Counted from the first letter of the stretch, positions 26,971 to 38,268 are shown. The stretch is 64,000 bases of DNA from Rhizobium sp. Root708 (GCF_001429725.1 NZ_LMHV01000001.1:310001-374000), one strand, 5' to 3'. The notes: generated from the sequence alone by a model not told the origin. Translations and numbers: made by a program.

Positions 26971-28405
26971 TGCGTGCCTTTCCAGTATCTTTGGCGGTCC
27001 ACCACGGTCGGGAATCGACCGGCTTTCCGTCTTTTCGAAATTCAATGTAAAGCGTTGGCCGGCTGGTTTCCAGCGCCAATGCGGTCGCACTTGCCACTCT
27101 TTTTGCGCCCATTGTCGCAAGCGGCTCACCAGCAAAAACGAACTTGCCCTGGCGCGTGCTGATCGATTCCATCCCTGACAGAACGAGGTGATATCCGTCA
27201 CCTGCATCGAGAATGATCATCTGCCCGTAGCTGCGGAATGCGCCGGCATAAACCACCAACCCGTCGGCGGGTGCGGTGACCACCGTCTCCGGATTGGTCG
27301 CAAGCGTCATTCCCATGGCCTCGTGCCCGGTTCCATCGGCATCGCCGAACTGACGGAGTATATCTCCCGCCACGGGAAGTTCGAGTTTAGCCTTCAAATC
27401 TCCGAACGCATATGCGGGCGCAATGCGGTTTTTATCAGGCACTCCGCTTTCCGCCAGCGCCTTGGCCTGGGCCCGCTGCTCGTCGGTCAGAAGCTTGCGA
27501 TTTTCCTCGGCCTGGCGCGCCGCCGCGGCGGCTTCGCGTACCGAAGAGATCTGGCTTTCCATGGAGGCAACAAGGCTTTCCAGGCTCGTCGCCTTACTGG
27601 CAAGCTCCTCCGAGCGCTTCCGTTCCGCCTCGAGTTCGGCGGCATTGCTGCGGCTGAGCTTTTCGTTTTCGGCCAGCAGAAGATCCATGCGTCGCTCTTC
27701 CTCGACGCTGTTGGTCATCGTCGAGGTCAGGCTTGCCTTCTCGGCCGCGCTCGCCGTCTGCAAGGCCGACAGGCTCGCGAGATCCGCGGCAAGCTTATCT
27801 GTCTCCTTGCGGATGCCCGGCACGACGGCACCGAGCAGAATGGCGCTTCGGACTGAAGCAAGCGCATCGTCGGGGGTGACCAGCAGGGCCGGCGGCGGGT
27901 TTCTGCCCATCCGCTGCAGGGCGGCGAGAACCTCGGCGAGAAGACCGCGGCGCTCGTGAAGCGAGTGGCGCACCCCGTCTTCCTTGACGCCGAGATCGGC
28001 GAGCTTTTTTTCGCTTTCGAGGATCTGCTTCTCAAGCGATTTCCGGCGCGCAGCTGAATCGATCAGAGCCTGACGAACGCTGCTGGCACTCTTGTCGAGA
28101 TCGGCAATGCTCTTCTGCAGTTGCTCGACCTTGTCGGACGACAGATTGATCGTCTTCGACAAGGCTTCGAGCTCTGTCCGCGTCTCGTCACGCTTCTTTG
28201 CCAGTTCGGCAGCGGCATCAGGCGGCGGCGCTTCAGAAAGCGGTACCGAGGAAGGGGCTGAAGCCTGAGGTGGAGACGGCGGAGCCTGCTGTCCCAAAGC
28301 CGCGTCGCTGACAAGCAGGCACGAAAACACGAGCAAGGCCGCGCCAAAGCCAGCCGTCACGGACGGCAAGACCAAGTAATTCCGCCTGGACGCACTTTTG
28401 GGCAT
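26960..28405 (-). CDS. EnvC-type murein hydrolase activator (481 aa)
   Basis: Signal peptide (about residues 1-38, MPKSASRRNYLVLPSVTAGF... ending AALGQQ), a Pro/Ala-rich linker, a long coiled coil (about 65-300, KKRDETRTELEALSKTINL...), and a C-terminal LytM/M23 domain (about 350-470). The zinc site is degenerate: the region that is H-x-H in active M23 peptidases reads GYHLVLSGM, and the first ligand region reads GHEAMGMTL. This supports a role in activating amidases rather than hydrolysing peptidoglycan itself, as for EnvC. First of a tightly packed set with ctpA, deacetylase and rppH. Confidence 0.88.
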   Translation of the reverse strand: MPKSASRRNYLVLPSVTAGFGAALLVFSCLLVSDAALGQQAPPSPPQASAPSSVPLSEAPPPDAAAELAKKRDETRTELEALSKTINLSSDKVEQLQKSIADLDKSASSVRQALIDSAARRKSLEKQILESEKKLADLGVKEDGVRHSLHERRGLLAEVLAALQRMGRNPPPALLVTPDDALASVRSAILLGAVVPGIRKETDKLAADLASLSALQTASAAEKASLTSTMTNSVEEERRMDLLLAENEKLSRSNAAELEAERKRSEELASKATSLESLVASMESQISSVREAAAAARQAEENRKLLTDEQRAQAKALAESGVPDKNRIAPAYAFGDLKAKLELPVAGDILRQFGDADGTGHEAMGMTLATNPETVVTAPADGLVVYAGAFRSYGQMIILDAGDGYHLVLSGMESISTRQGKFVFAGEPLATMGAKRVASATALALETSRPTLYIEFRKDGKPVDSRPWWTAKDTGKARNDS

Positions 28406-28526
28406 GCTCTCGGAAAATTCCTCTTAAATCGCGCGGAGACTAAGCTGATTTGGCGCGCGTTTCCAGAAACATTGAACGAGCGCAGCCGGTCGGACAACAC
28501 AAACCTGCGTGAGCGGAATGCGGTGG

Positions 28527-29009
28527 TCAGACCCGGTGATAGGGATGCCCTGAAAGAATGGTGACGGCGCGATAGAGCTGTTCGGCGATCAGTGTCCGCA
28601 CCAGCTGGTGCGGCCAAGTCATCTTGCCGAGGCATAATACGGCGTCGGCGCGATCATAGAGCGACGGATCGAGGCCATCAGCGCCACCGATCGCGATCGT
28701 CAGGTCACGTTTGCCCTGATCACGATAGGTCCCGAGCAGATTCGCGAACCCCTCGCTATCCAGCGCCTTTCCTCGTTCATCGAGAAGAACAAGCACGCTG
28801 CCGTCCGCGAGCGACTTCTGAAGCAGCTGAGCCTCGTCACGTTTCCGTGTGTCCGCGTTCGAAGCACGGCTTTCGGCGACCTCCGCGACGCGCAAGAACT
28901 CGAGACCGACCGCGGGGCCGGCCTTGGCAAAGCGATCAAAATATCTGGACGCAAGATCCTTCTCCGGGCCGGACTTCAGTCGGCCCACGGCAAAGAGACC
29001 AATCCGCAT
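28527..29009 (-). CDS. rlmH: 23S rRNA (pseudouridine1915-N3)-methyltransferase (160 aa)
   Basis: SPOUT-class methyltransferase that modifies pseudouridine 1915 in helix 69 of 23S rRNA of assembled ribosomes. The C-terminal knot is clear: TIAIGGADGL with the AdoMet-binding glycines, LCLGKMTWPHQLVRTLIAEQLYRAVTILSGHPYHR, the nearly invariant RlmH ending. 160 residues is normal. It lies 103 bp after rsfS, the usual rhizobial order. The start MRIGLFAVGRLKSGPE is standard. Confidence 0.95.
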   Translation of the reverse strand: MRIGLFAVGRLKSGPEKDLASRYFDRFAKAGPAVGLEFLRVAEVAESRASNADTRKRDEAQLLQKSLADGSVLVLLDERGKALDSEGFANLLGTYRDQGKRDLTIAIGGADGLDPSLYDRADAVLCLGKMTWPHQLVRTLIAEQLYRAVTILSGHPYHRV

Positions 29010-29112
29010 GGCATCCCCTCCTGCACTGGCACCACAGGGCTGTCACGACATCGTCGCTCCAGCCCAATGGCGGCCGTCTATCAGGCCTTGGATGCCTCGT
29101 CCAGATAGGCTG

Positions 29113-29556
29113 TCAGTGCAGCGTTTCCTCGTCGATCTCCGGCGCTGCCCACATCTTTTCGATGTTGTAGAACTCGCGGATCTCAGGACGGAAAACATGC
29201 ACGATGATATCGCCGGTATCGATCAGAATCCAATCTCCGCCATCCTGACCTTCGACGCGGGCCGTACCGAAGCCCTCGTCTTTCAGGTCTGTGAGGAGGT
29301 GATCCGAGATCGCCAGGACATGCCTGCTCGAGCGACCGGAGACGACGACCATGTAGTCTCCCAGTGCTGACTTGCCGGCGATGTCGATAGTGGCAATATC
29401 TTCAGCCTTCGAGTCCTCAAGGCTAGTGAGGACGGCTTGCAGGGCGCGGGCGGCGGCATCGGCGCTACGTTCCGGGCTCTTCGGGACAACGGCGTGCGTT
29501 TTTCCCTTGGCGTGTACTGTTGTCAGTGCTTTCCCTTTCTCGGAATGACAAAACAT
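29113..29556 (-). CDS. rsfS: Ribosomal silencing factor RsfS (about 147 aa)
   Basis: Binds ribosomal protein L14 and blocks joining of the subunits when nutrients are low. The core is plain: LEDSKAEDIATIDIAGKSALGDYMVVVSGRSSRHVLAISDHL, then GDWILIDTGDIIVHVFRPEIREFYNIEKMW. The start is uncertain. ATGs at 29556 and 29562 have no visible ribosome binding site. A CTG at 29526 is preceded by GAGAAAGGG and begins LTTVHAKGKTHAVVPKSPE, which looks like the family's normal N-terminus; if it is used the protein has 137 residues. I give the ATG at 29556. Confidence 0.9.
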   Translation of the reverse strand: MFCHSEKGKALTTVHAKGKTHAVVPKSPERSADAAARALQAVLTSLEDSKAEDIATIDIAGKSALGDYMVVVSGRSSRHVLAISDHLLTDLKDEGFGTARVEGQDGGDWILIDTGDIIVHVFRPEIREFYNIEKMWAAPEIDEETLH

Positions 29557-29754
29557 GCACATCACTGATTTGGCGAACCAAATCATGATTAAGATAGGCA
29601 CCAAATTGTATATGTTTCAAGACGCACACGATCACAAAGCGTGAACGTCGAAATTGGCGCGGGAGCACGATCTTGTCGGGCGATATGCTGGCGCTGGTGT
29701 ACAGTCCAGATCGCTCCACGTAAAGTGGCGAAGCATTCAAACGCAAAGACGACG

Positions 29755-30192
29755 ATGAAAGCAAACGACGACGCGCTTACGCCCATCCTTCGCATCAGCT
29801 TTCCGCACGAGGATCGCCTTGGTCGCGGGAAGATGGAGCTTCTGGAACACATCAGGGAAACAGGCTCGATTTCCGCCGCCGGCCGCGCCATGGACATGTC
29901 CTATCGTCGCGCCTGGCTGCTTGTCAGCGACATGAACAGAATGTTCAAGGAACCCGTCGTTGAATCGCAGCGCGGCGGCCAGAAAGGCGGCGGCGCCTCG
30001 CTGACTGCGTTCGGGGACGAACTCCTGTCACGCTTTCGGCAGATGGAGCAGACCATGCGCTCGATGCTGGCGGACGACCTTGCCTGGCTGGACGCCAATC
30101 GCGCTCCGACAGCAGAAACCGCGAGCGGGTCAAACCTCGAGCGCGACAGTCTTGATGATGGCAAAAACCGGCGCTCCCGCTCTCAAGCCTAA
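29755..30192 (+). CDS. modE: ModE-type molybdenum-responsive transcriptional regulator, HTH domain only (145 aa)
   Basis: LysR-like winged helix of the ModE family: [48 protein letters not shown], with the [17 protein letters not shown] recognition helix highly typical of ModE. The C-terminal molybdate-binding TOBE domains of E. coli ModE are absent; the protein stops after about 110 structured residues plus a charged tail, as in many alphaproteobacteria. It is convergent with modC, and its 3' end overlaps the modC end by 63 bp. A dyad resembling the ModE operator lies upstream of modA at 32769. How it senses molybdate without TOBE is open; modC does carry a TOBE domain. Confidence 0.87.
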   Translation: MKANDDALTPILRISFPHEDRLGRGKMELLEHIRETGSISAAGRAMDMSYRRAWLLVSDMNRMFKEPVVESQRGGQKGGGASLTAFGDELLSRFRQMEQTMRSMLADDLAWLDANRAPTAETASGSNLERDSLDDGKNRRSRSQA

Positions 30193-31194
30193 ACGCTCTG
30201 CGGAAAAGCTGGTTATTCTCGAGAGGACTTCATCGCCAAGGCAGTCGATCGTAACGTCTACGGTCGCGTCATCGGCCGGGTTGATGGTCCGAACGACCCC
30301 CTGCAGCACATTGAGCGCGCTCAACCCCTCTGGCTGCACGGTGGCAATCATCACGTCGCGTGCAGGTATCCGCACCCGAATGGATTTGCCGGGTTGCAGC
30401 AGGCCGGGCACATGCAGCTTGGAACCTTTGAGGGCAATCGTCGCCAAGCGATGTTCGCTGTCGACGCTATCAACGGTCCCATGCAGCAGCGCCCCCAGTT
30501 CGTGCCGATCAAGCGATGCAGACGGCTGCATGAGGACCCTCTCGGCCGAACCGACCGCCGTTATGGCGCCGTCCTGCATGACAACCACCTGATTGGCGAG
30601 GCGCGCAACTTCGGCGACTGAGTGGCTGACATAGACGATCGGAATGTCCATTTCGTCGCGCAGGCGCTCTAGGTAGGGCATGATTTCCGTCTTGCGGGCC
30701 TCGTCGAGAGCAGCGAGCGGCTCGTCCATCAAAAGCAGGCGAGGAGATGAGAGCAGGGCACGACCAATCGCCACGCGCTGCCTTTCGCCGCCCGACAGAT
30801 TTCCAGGGCTTCTGGCAAGAAGATGATCAATCCCGAGGAGCTCGGATATCCTTTCCAGCTGGACGGAGCGCTCGCCTGCAGGTGCAAACCACCGGCCATA
30901 GAAGAGATTCTGCCGCACGCTCAGATGCGGAAACAGTCTCGCTTCCTGGAAGACGTAGCCGAAACGTCGCCGGTGCTTGGGCACGAAAACCCGCTTGCTG
31001 GTATCCGTCAGAACATCGCCATCGAGCTCCACACGGCCCTTCTCAGGCCGGGTCAGCCCGGCGATGATCCGGATCATCGACGTCTTGCCTGAGCCGGAAC
31101 GCCCGAAAAGCGCGGTGATGCCGCGCTCCGAGGAGAAGCTGGCATCCAGCTCAAACCCTCCCAAACGATGCTTCGCTTCGACGATGAGCGTCAT
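30130..31194 (-). CDS. modC: Molybdate ABC transporter ATPase ModC (354 aa)
   Basis: ATPase subunit of the ModABC molybdate importer. Walker [11 protein letters not shown] (about residue 30-40), signature [16 protein letters not shown] (about 130), Walker [15 protein letters not shown]-loop [14 protein letters not shown]. The C-terminal ~90 residues are a TOBE/Mop-type domain ([34 protein letters not shown]), with the SxRxxxxDVxxA pattern that binds oxyanions. It overlaps modB by four bases (ATGA). The gene ends inside the 3' end of modE on the other strand. Confidence 0.95.
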   Translation of the reverse strand: MTLIVEAKHRLGGFELDASFSSERGITALFGRSGSGKTSMIRIIAGLTRPEKGRVELDGDVLTDTSKRVFVPKHRRRFGYVFQEARLFPHLSVRQNLFYGRWFAPAGERSVQLERISELLGIDHLLARSPGNLSGGERQRVAIGRALLSSPRLLLMDEPLAALDEARKTEIMPYLERLRDEMDIPIVYVSHSVAEVARLANQVVVMQDGAITAVGSAERVLMQPSASLDRHELGALLHGTVDSVDSEHRLATIALKGSKLHVPGLLQPGKSIRVRIPARDVMIATVQPEGLSALNVLQGVVRTINPADDATVDVTIDCLGDEVLSRITSFSAERLGLRAGAPVFAIIKTVALEV

Positions 31195-31892
31195 TCCGGA
31201 TCGACCCTCCGACCCACAATGCGAGAAAGAAACTCAGACGCCAACAGAGCAGCCATTGAGAGGATGACCGCAATGATCGTCAGACGCAGCGCACCGGCGT
31301 CGCCGCCCGGCACCTGCGTGAAGGAATAGATTGCGGCTGACAGGGTCTGCGTTTCGCCTGGAATATTGGAAACGAACGTGATCGTTGCACCGAACTCTCC
31401 CATGGCCTTGGCAAACGCCAGGATCATCCCCGCGATGATCCCCGGCAACGTCAGCGGCAGGGTGATGGTGAGGAAGACCCACAGCGGGCTGGCCCCGAGT
31501 GTCCCGGCTGCTTCTTCCAGCTTCTTATCGACCGCCTCGATGGAAAGCCGGATGCTCCTCACCATCAGCGGAAACGCCATGACAGCACAGGCGAGTGCAG
31601 CCCCCGTCCAGCGAAACGAAAACACGATTCCGAAGTGCTGATCGAGAAAGCTGCCAATCGGACCGCGGCGACCGAAGAGAACAAGCAGAATGAACCCGGT
31701 CACGACAGGCGGCAGAATCAACGGCAAATGAACGATGCCATTCAGGATCGATTTCCCCCAGAAGCGGCCACGCGCCAGCACCAGCGCCACGGCGATGCCG
31801 AACGGCAGACTGGCAAGCATGGCGACGACCGACACCTGCAGACTGAGCAGGATCGCCGTCCACTCATCGTCACTGAGACCAAAGGCGTGCAA
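31191..31892 (-). CDS. modB: Molybdate ABC transporter permease ModB (233 aa)
   Basis: Inner-membrane subunit with five to six hydrophobic segments and the binding-protein-dependent transport loop ([30 protein letters not shown]), the EAA motif that docks ModC. Length and the [23 protein letters not shown] start match ModB. It is separated from modA by 70 bp containing a hairpin, and overlaps modC by four bases. Confidence 0.95.
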   Translation of the reverse strand: MHAFGLSDDEWTAILLSLQVSVVAMLASLPFGIAVALVLARGRFWGKSILNGIVHLPLILPPVVTGFILLVLFGRRGPIGSFLDQHFGIVFSFRWTGAALACAVMAFPLMVRSIRLSIEAVDKKLEEAAGTLGASPLWVFLTITLPLTLPGIIAGMILAFAKAMGEFGATITFVSNIPGETQTLSAAIYSFTQVPGGDAGALRLTIIAVILSMAALLASEFLSRIVGRRVDPE

Positions 31893-31912
31893 TCGATATC
31901 TCCAAAATCAAA

Positions 31913-31932
31913 AGGCCCACATAAGTGGGCCT
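31913..31932 (-). terminator. Intercistronic hairpin between modA and modB
   Basis: AGGCCCAC/GTGGGCCT with a four-base loop. On the minus strand it is followed by TTTTGATTTT, so it looks like a weak terminator or attenuator that would let modA be expressed more than modBC, or an mRNA-stabilising hairpin. Placement 31 bp after the modA stop supports this. Confidence 0.6.
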
Positions 31933-31962
31933 CCTGTCGAGGTCAGGTTTGAAAATGACCAA

Positions 31963-32748
31963 TCATTTCAGGATGGTAAAGCCCTGATCCGTGAAGAAAT
32001 GCGCAGCCTTGTCAGATTTCAGGAAGTCCAGATAGGCAGCAGCATCGGCATTCTTGCTTTCAGCGAGAATGGCAACCGGATAGATGATCGGCGGGTGCGA
32101 ATCCGCGGGGAAAGTGCCGGCAACTGCAACACCCGGATCGGCAGAAACGTCGGTCTGGTAGACGATCCCGTACGGAGCCTCGCCGCGCGAGACGAGCGCC
32201 AGCGCAGCGCGCACGCTTTCTGCACCGGCAACCTTGCTTTCAACCGACGACCAAACGCCGAGCTTCTCCAGCGCCGTCTTGCCATACTTGCCTGCCGGCA
32301 CGGACTTCACTTCGCCCATCGCCAACTTGCCATCGCCAAGTAGGGTCGCGAGATCGAAGCCCTGCTTGATGTCGACGGGCTTGGCGTTGTCCTTGGCCGT
32401 GACCAGCACGATGCTGTTGCCAAGCAGGTTTGCACGCGTATCCGACTTGACCAGGTTCTTCTTGGCGACATAGTCCATCCAGTCGAGATCCGCCGAGATG
32501 AAGATATCGGCAGGCGCACCGCCTTCGATCTGCTTCGCCAGCGCCGAGCTGGCAGCGTAGGAAGCCACGGTTTCCTTACCGCTTTCCTTTGCCCATTCGG
32601 CGTTGGCTGCATCCAGGGCATTCTTCAGGCTGGCCGCCGCGAAGATCGTGACTTTCGCGGCAGCCATGGCAGCCGGTGCATATGCGCCGAGCCACGCGGA
32701 CGAAACGGCAACGACGGCAAACTTAACCCATTGACGACGGCTAAACAT
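31963..32748 (-). CDS. modA: Molybdate-binding periplasmic protein ModA (261 aa)
   Basis: Binds molybdate or tungstate in the periplasm and delivers it to ModBC. N-terminal signal MFSRRQWVKFAVVAVSSAWLGAYAPAAMA with a twin-arginine-like SRRQW start, then AKVTIFAAASLKNALDAA, the oxyanion-binding start typical of ModA, and ASSALAKQIEGGAPADIFISADLDWMDYV. Normal size (~250). First gene of modABC. A ModE-type dyad lies 21 bp upstream of the start. Confidence 0.96.
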   Translation of the reverse strand: MFSRRQWVKFAVVAVSSAWLGAYAPAAMAAAKVTIFAAASLKNALDAANAEWAKESGKETVASYAASSALAKQIEGGAPADIFISADLDWMDYVAKKNLVKSDTRANLLGNSIVLVTAKDNAKPVDIKQGFDLATLLGDGKLAMGEVKSVPAGKYGKTALEKLGVWSSVESKVAGAESVRAALALVSRGEAPYGIVYQTDVSADPGVAVAGTFPADSHPPIIYPVAILAESKNADAAAYLDFLKSDKAAHFFTDQGFTILK

Positions 32749-32768
32749 CAGAAATTGCTCCCCAAGCT

Positions 32769-32794
32769 TCGAAATATCTGAAGAGATATAACGA
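32769..32794. promoter_or_regulatory. ModE-type operator upstream of modA
   Basis: TCGAAATATC-TGAAGA-GATATAACGA: two 10-base arms with 8 of 10 complementary positions and a six-base spacer. The E. coli ModE box is ATCGnTATATA-N6-TATATAnCGAT, so half-site sequence, spacing and symmetry all fit. It lies 21 bp before the modA start, where ModE-Mo would repress. Confidence 0.65.
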
Positions 32795-33033
32795 CGTCAG
32801 GCATTTGGCTAGCGCTGTATTCTGAAAAACATAACAGCTCTCAACAAGCGCCGTTTTGCGTTCGAGAAGCGCGCGGGTTTGCCCCGAATTAGAGAGAAGG
32901 AAGAACTGCAGCAGTTGCTGCTGCTGAATAAATCAGCACATTTAATCAGCACTCTACGCAGACATGCAGAAAGTGCATTGCTGCGATGCAACATTCTCTA
33001 TTTCGCTGAACGTCACCGTTTGCTAAAACACAA

Positions 33034-33149
33034 TCATCGAACGGCGATCTCCTCCTCCCATAGCCGTTCGATATGGATCGGCAGCACTCCTCCTCCCAGT
33101 TGTCGATCAAGTTTAGAAGCCCGACGGATCCTCCCCCGTCGGGCTTTTT
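33034..33149 (+). ncRNA. alpha-r14 / CuckooRNA-type small RNA with CUCCUCC anti-Shine-Dalgarno loops
   Basis: Three consecutive hairpins. First: a perfect 10-bp stem (33036-33045 with 33063-33072) whose 17-base loop holds CTCCTCCTCCC. Second: a 10-bp stem with two G-U pairs (33076-33085 with 33099-33108) whose loop holds the same 11-mer. Third: a terminator, AGCCCGACGG (33118-33127) with its complement at 33136-33145, loop ATCCTCCC, then TTTTT. Repeated CCUCCUCCC loops are the hallmark of the alpha-r14/cuckoo (CcsR-like) sRNAs of Rhizobiales and Rhodobacter, which can bind ribosome-binding sites. The 5' end is not visible; I place it near 33034. The 285 bp between it and modA hold no supported gene. 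The terminator also suits the convergent nadD gene. Confidence 0.85.
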
Positions 33150-33152
33150 ACT

Positions 33153-33800
33153 TTAGGACCGTTGGCGGCTGAGAACGACGTCATTCCCATTCGCACGGAT
33201 TTCCGTAGAGCTGAGGCCAGAGCGCGGACCATGGATGAAGGTCCAGGCCGGTGCCTGCCGCTTCCAAAGTGCGCGTGAATCGTCCTCGTCGATGCGCGCG
33301 AAATCAAATGTCCGCGCCATCTTCGATGACAGGAAGGACAACGTCGACCCTGGCCGGTCGATGACCGCGATCGGGAATGTGTTGACGATATCCTGCCAGC
33401 GCTGCCAATGATGGAAGGTCTTCAGGCTGTCCGCCCCCATGATCCAAATGAAATGGACATGCGGATTGCGCGCCTTGACGCGGGCCAAGGTGTTTGCCGT
33501 GAAGCTCGTCGCAAAATCCCGCTCGAACGCGGTGATCTTGATCGAGGGGTAGGGGGCAAGACGCTCGCTCAGCGCGATGCGCTCTGCGAGCGGCAACAGA
33601 TTTCGCCGATCCTTGAGCGGGTTGCCCGGCGTAACGATCCACCACAACTGATCAAGACCGAGCCGCTTGATCGCAATTTCGGCAACCAGCGCATGCCCGG
33701 CATGCGGCGGATTGAACGAGCCGCCGAAAAGACCGACGACCATCCCGCGCTCCGTATGCGGCATGCGAAGATAATGTCGGTCGATTTCGTCGTTTGTCAC
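33153..33800 (-). CDS. nadD: Nicotinate-nucleotide adenylyltransferase (215 aa)
   Basis: Converts nicotinate mononucleotide and ATP to deamido-NAD+ in NAD synthesis. Nucleotidyltransferase signature GLFGGSFNPPHAGHALVAE (G-G-S-F-x-P-x-H-x-G-H) near residues 23-41, TPGNPLKDRRNL, and the C-terminal SSTEIRA motif (ISSTxIR). The start is taken as GTG at 33800; the MVVGLFGG core begins at residue 20, so a shorter protein from an internal Met is possible. It begins one base after the proA stop on the same strand. In typical rhizobia rsfS follows directly; here mod genes and an sRNA intervene. Confidence 0.93.
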   Translation of the reverse strand: MTNDEIDRHYLRMPHTERGMVVGLFGGSFNPPHAGHALVAEIAIKRLGLDQLWWIVTPGNPLKDRRNLLPLAERIALSERLAPYPSIKITAFERDFATSFTANTLARVKARNPHVHFIWIMGADSLKTFHHWQRWQDIVNTFPIAVIDRPGSTLSFLSSKMARTFDFARIDEDDSRALWKRQAPAWTFIHGPRSGLSSTEIRANGNDVVLSRQRS

Positions 33801-33801
33801 G

Positions 33802-35077
33802 TCAGGGCCGGGTCTGTCCGGTGCCGTGCACCCGATACTTGAAGGACGTCAATTGCTCGACGCCGACGGGGCCGCGGGCGTGCATCTTGCCGGTCGCGAT
33901 ACCGATTTCCGCCCCCATGCCGAACTCGCCACCATCGGCAAACTGCGTCGATGCATTGTGCAGCAGGATCGCGGAATCGACTTCGGTGAAGAACCGCTCG
34001 ACCACGCTTGGATTCTCAGCAATGACAGCCTCGGTGTGGTTGGAGGAATACGTCTGGATATGCTCGATCGCCCCGGAAATACCGTCGACAACGGCAACCG
34101 ACACGATCGCATCCAGATATTCCGTCGACCAATCGTCCTCGGTCGCAGCCTTTGCGCCGGGCATTGCCTCGATGACCGCAGCCGAACCGCGGATCTCGCA
34201 ACCTGCACCCGCCAGCGCATCGAGCAGCGGGCGAAGATGCGTGCTCGCCACGGCGCGGTCGACCAGAATGGTTTCCACCGCGCCGCAGATACCTGTGCGC
34301 CGCATTTTCGCATTGACGACGATCTCCTTCGCCATATCGAGCTCGGCCGAGGCATCCACGTAGATATGGCAAAGTCCTTCGAGGTGCGCGAAGACAGGCA
34401 CCCTCGCCTCGTTCTGAACGCGCGCAACAAGGCTCTTTCCGCCGCGTGGCACGATAACATCGATAGCGCCATCCAATCCGCGCAGCATTGCGCCGACGGC
34501 AGCGCGATCAGTCACCGGAACAAGCTGGATGGCGTGCTCAGGCAGCCCGGCAGCCTTCAGACCCTGCACGAGGCAGGCATGGATCGCTTGCGACGAACGC
34601 CGGGAGTCGGAACCGCAGCGCAGGATGACCGCGTTGCCGGCCTTCAGGCAGAGCGCGCCGGCATCCGCCGTCACATTCGGACGGCTCTCGAAGATCACCC
34701 CGATGACGCCGAGCGGCGTCCGCACGCGCTCGATCTTCAGGCCGTTCGGCCGATCCCAGGCGGCGATCACCTCGCCGACCGGATCCTTGAGGGCGGCGAT
34801 CGCACGGATGCCTTCGGCCATTTCCGCAACGCGCTTCTCGGTCAACGTCAAGCGATCGACGAAGGACGCCAGCATCTCAGTGCCGGCAACATCCTTCAGA
34901 TCCTTGGCATTCTCCGCAAGGATATGATCCTTGTTGGCCAGGATCGCATCCGCCATGGCGTTCAGCGCATTGTTCTTGGCTTCGGTGGACGCAAAGCCCA
35001 ACGGTCGCGCGGCAGCCTTGGCTTTGCGGCCGATGTCGTTCATCAGCGCGTCAACGTCAGGGCTCTGCGCAACAGTA

Positions 35078-35085
<8 letters not shown>
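33802..35085 (-). CDS. proA: Gamma-glutamyl phosphate reductase (427 aa)
   Basis: Second step of proline synthesis: NADPH reduction of gamma-glutamyl phosphate to glutamate-5-semialdehyde. Aldehyde dehydrogenase-like fold with [27 protein letters not shown] (substrate loop), [14 protein letters not shown], the catalytic cysteine in [17 protein letters not shown] and the C-terminal [31 protein letters not shown], the classic ProA ending. 427 residues is normal. It overlaps the proB end by eight bases and abuts nadD, so proB-proA-nadD is one transcription unit. Confidence 0.97.
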
Positions 35086-37376
<2,291 letters not shown>

Positions 37377-37400
37377 TCAATCGGAGGTCAAAGGATTATC

Positions 37401-38264
37401 GTGAAGTTTGCGAGCTATAACATACAGTACGGCTTCGGTCTTGATGGCATCTACGATCTCGACCGAATCGCCGCGAGCCTCGAGGGCGCGGACATCATCG
37501 CGCTCCAGGAAGTAACCCGTGGCTTCGTCAGGAACGATTATGCCGACATGGTGGCGGACCTGGCGGCGCTTTTTCCCAGCCATTTCTGGGTGTATGGGCC
37601 GGCTTGCGACCTGCATGTCGAAGCGAGTTCCGAGGGCTGGCCTCAACGCGGAACGCGCTTCCAGTTTGGCAACATGATACTTTCGCGCTGGCCGATCCTC
37701 TCGACCCGAACGCTGCTTCTGCCGCGCAGCCGAACGATCTCCAAGGTCAATCTCCAACGCGGCGCGACCGAGGCGGTCATCGAGACGCCCAACGGCGCAC
37801 TGCGCGTCTATTCTGCGCATCTCGACCACGTCTCGATCGATGAGCGCAGCCGGCAGCTCGTTCACCTGAACGAACGCATCAACGCCTTCCTCTCCGAAGG
37901 CGGCTCCGTCTCGGGTGCAGCCGAATTCGACGTCGATGATCCGCCGCTGCCCGAGGACTACCTCATCATGGGCGATTTCAACATGACGCCGGAGTCGCCG
38001 GAATACTGCGTTCTCGCCGGCGCCAAGGACGGCTATTACGGTCGCGTCCCGCGCATCGGCACGCCTGTCGACGCGCTTGCGGCGTTGGAGGCTTACCCGC
38101 CGGGCAGCTATAGCTGGATGGATCCCAAGGATCATGGCAAACGCATGCATCTCGATTACATCTTTGTCAGCTGCGGCCTCATGGGTCGCCTGAAATCGGC
38201 AAAGATCGATACGGACTCGGTCGGCTCCGACCACTTCCCCGTCTGGGTCGAGATCGGCGGCTGA
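37401..38264 (+). CDS. Endonuclease/exonuclease/phosphatase family protein (287 aa)
   Basis: DNase I-like (EEP) fold with the family's metal and catalytic pattern: KFASYNIQYGFG at the N-terminus, IIALQEVTRG (catalytic Glu), YSAHLDHVSIDERSRQ, LIMGDFNMTPESPEY (D-x-N), and a final SDHFPVWVEI (SDH). The group includes nucleases, sphingomyelinases and phosphatases; the substrate is not decidable. The start is GTG at 37401 with AAGGA upstream; it begins the conserved strand. An open extension upstream overlaps obgE and is not supported. Divergent from obgE and convergent with the first GNAT gene. Confidence 0.87.
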   Translation: MKFASYNIQYGFGLDGIYDLDRIAASLEGADIIALQEVTRGFVRNDYADMVADLAALFPSHFWVYGPACDLHVEASSEGWPQRGTRFQFGNMILSRWPILSTRTLLLPRSRTISKVNLQRGATEAVIETPNGALRVYSAHLDHVSIDERSRQLVHLNERINAFLSEGGSVSGAAEFDVDDPPLPEDYLIMGDFNMTPESPEYCVLAGAKDGYYGRVPRIGTPVDALAALEAYPPGSYSWMDPKDHGKRMHLDYIFVSCGLMGRLKSAKIDTDSVGSDHFPVWVEIGG

Positions 38265-38268
38265 TAGC

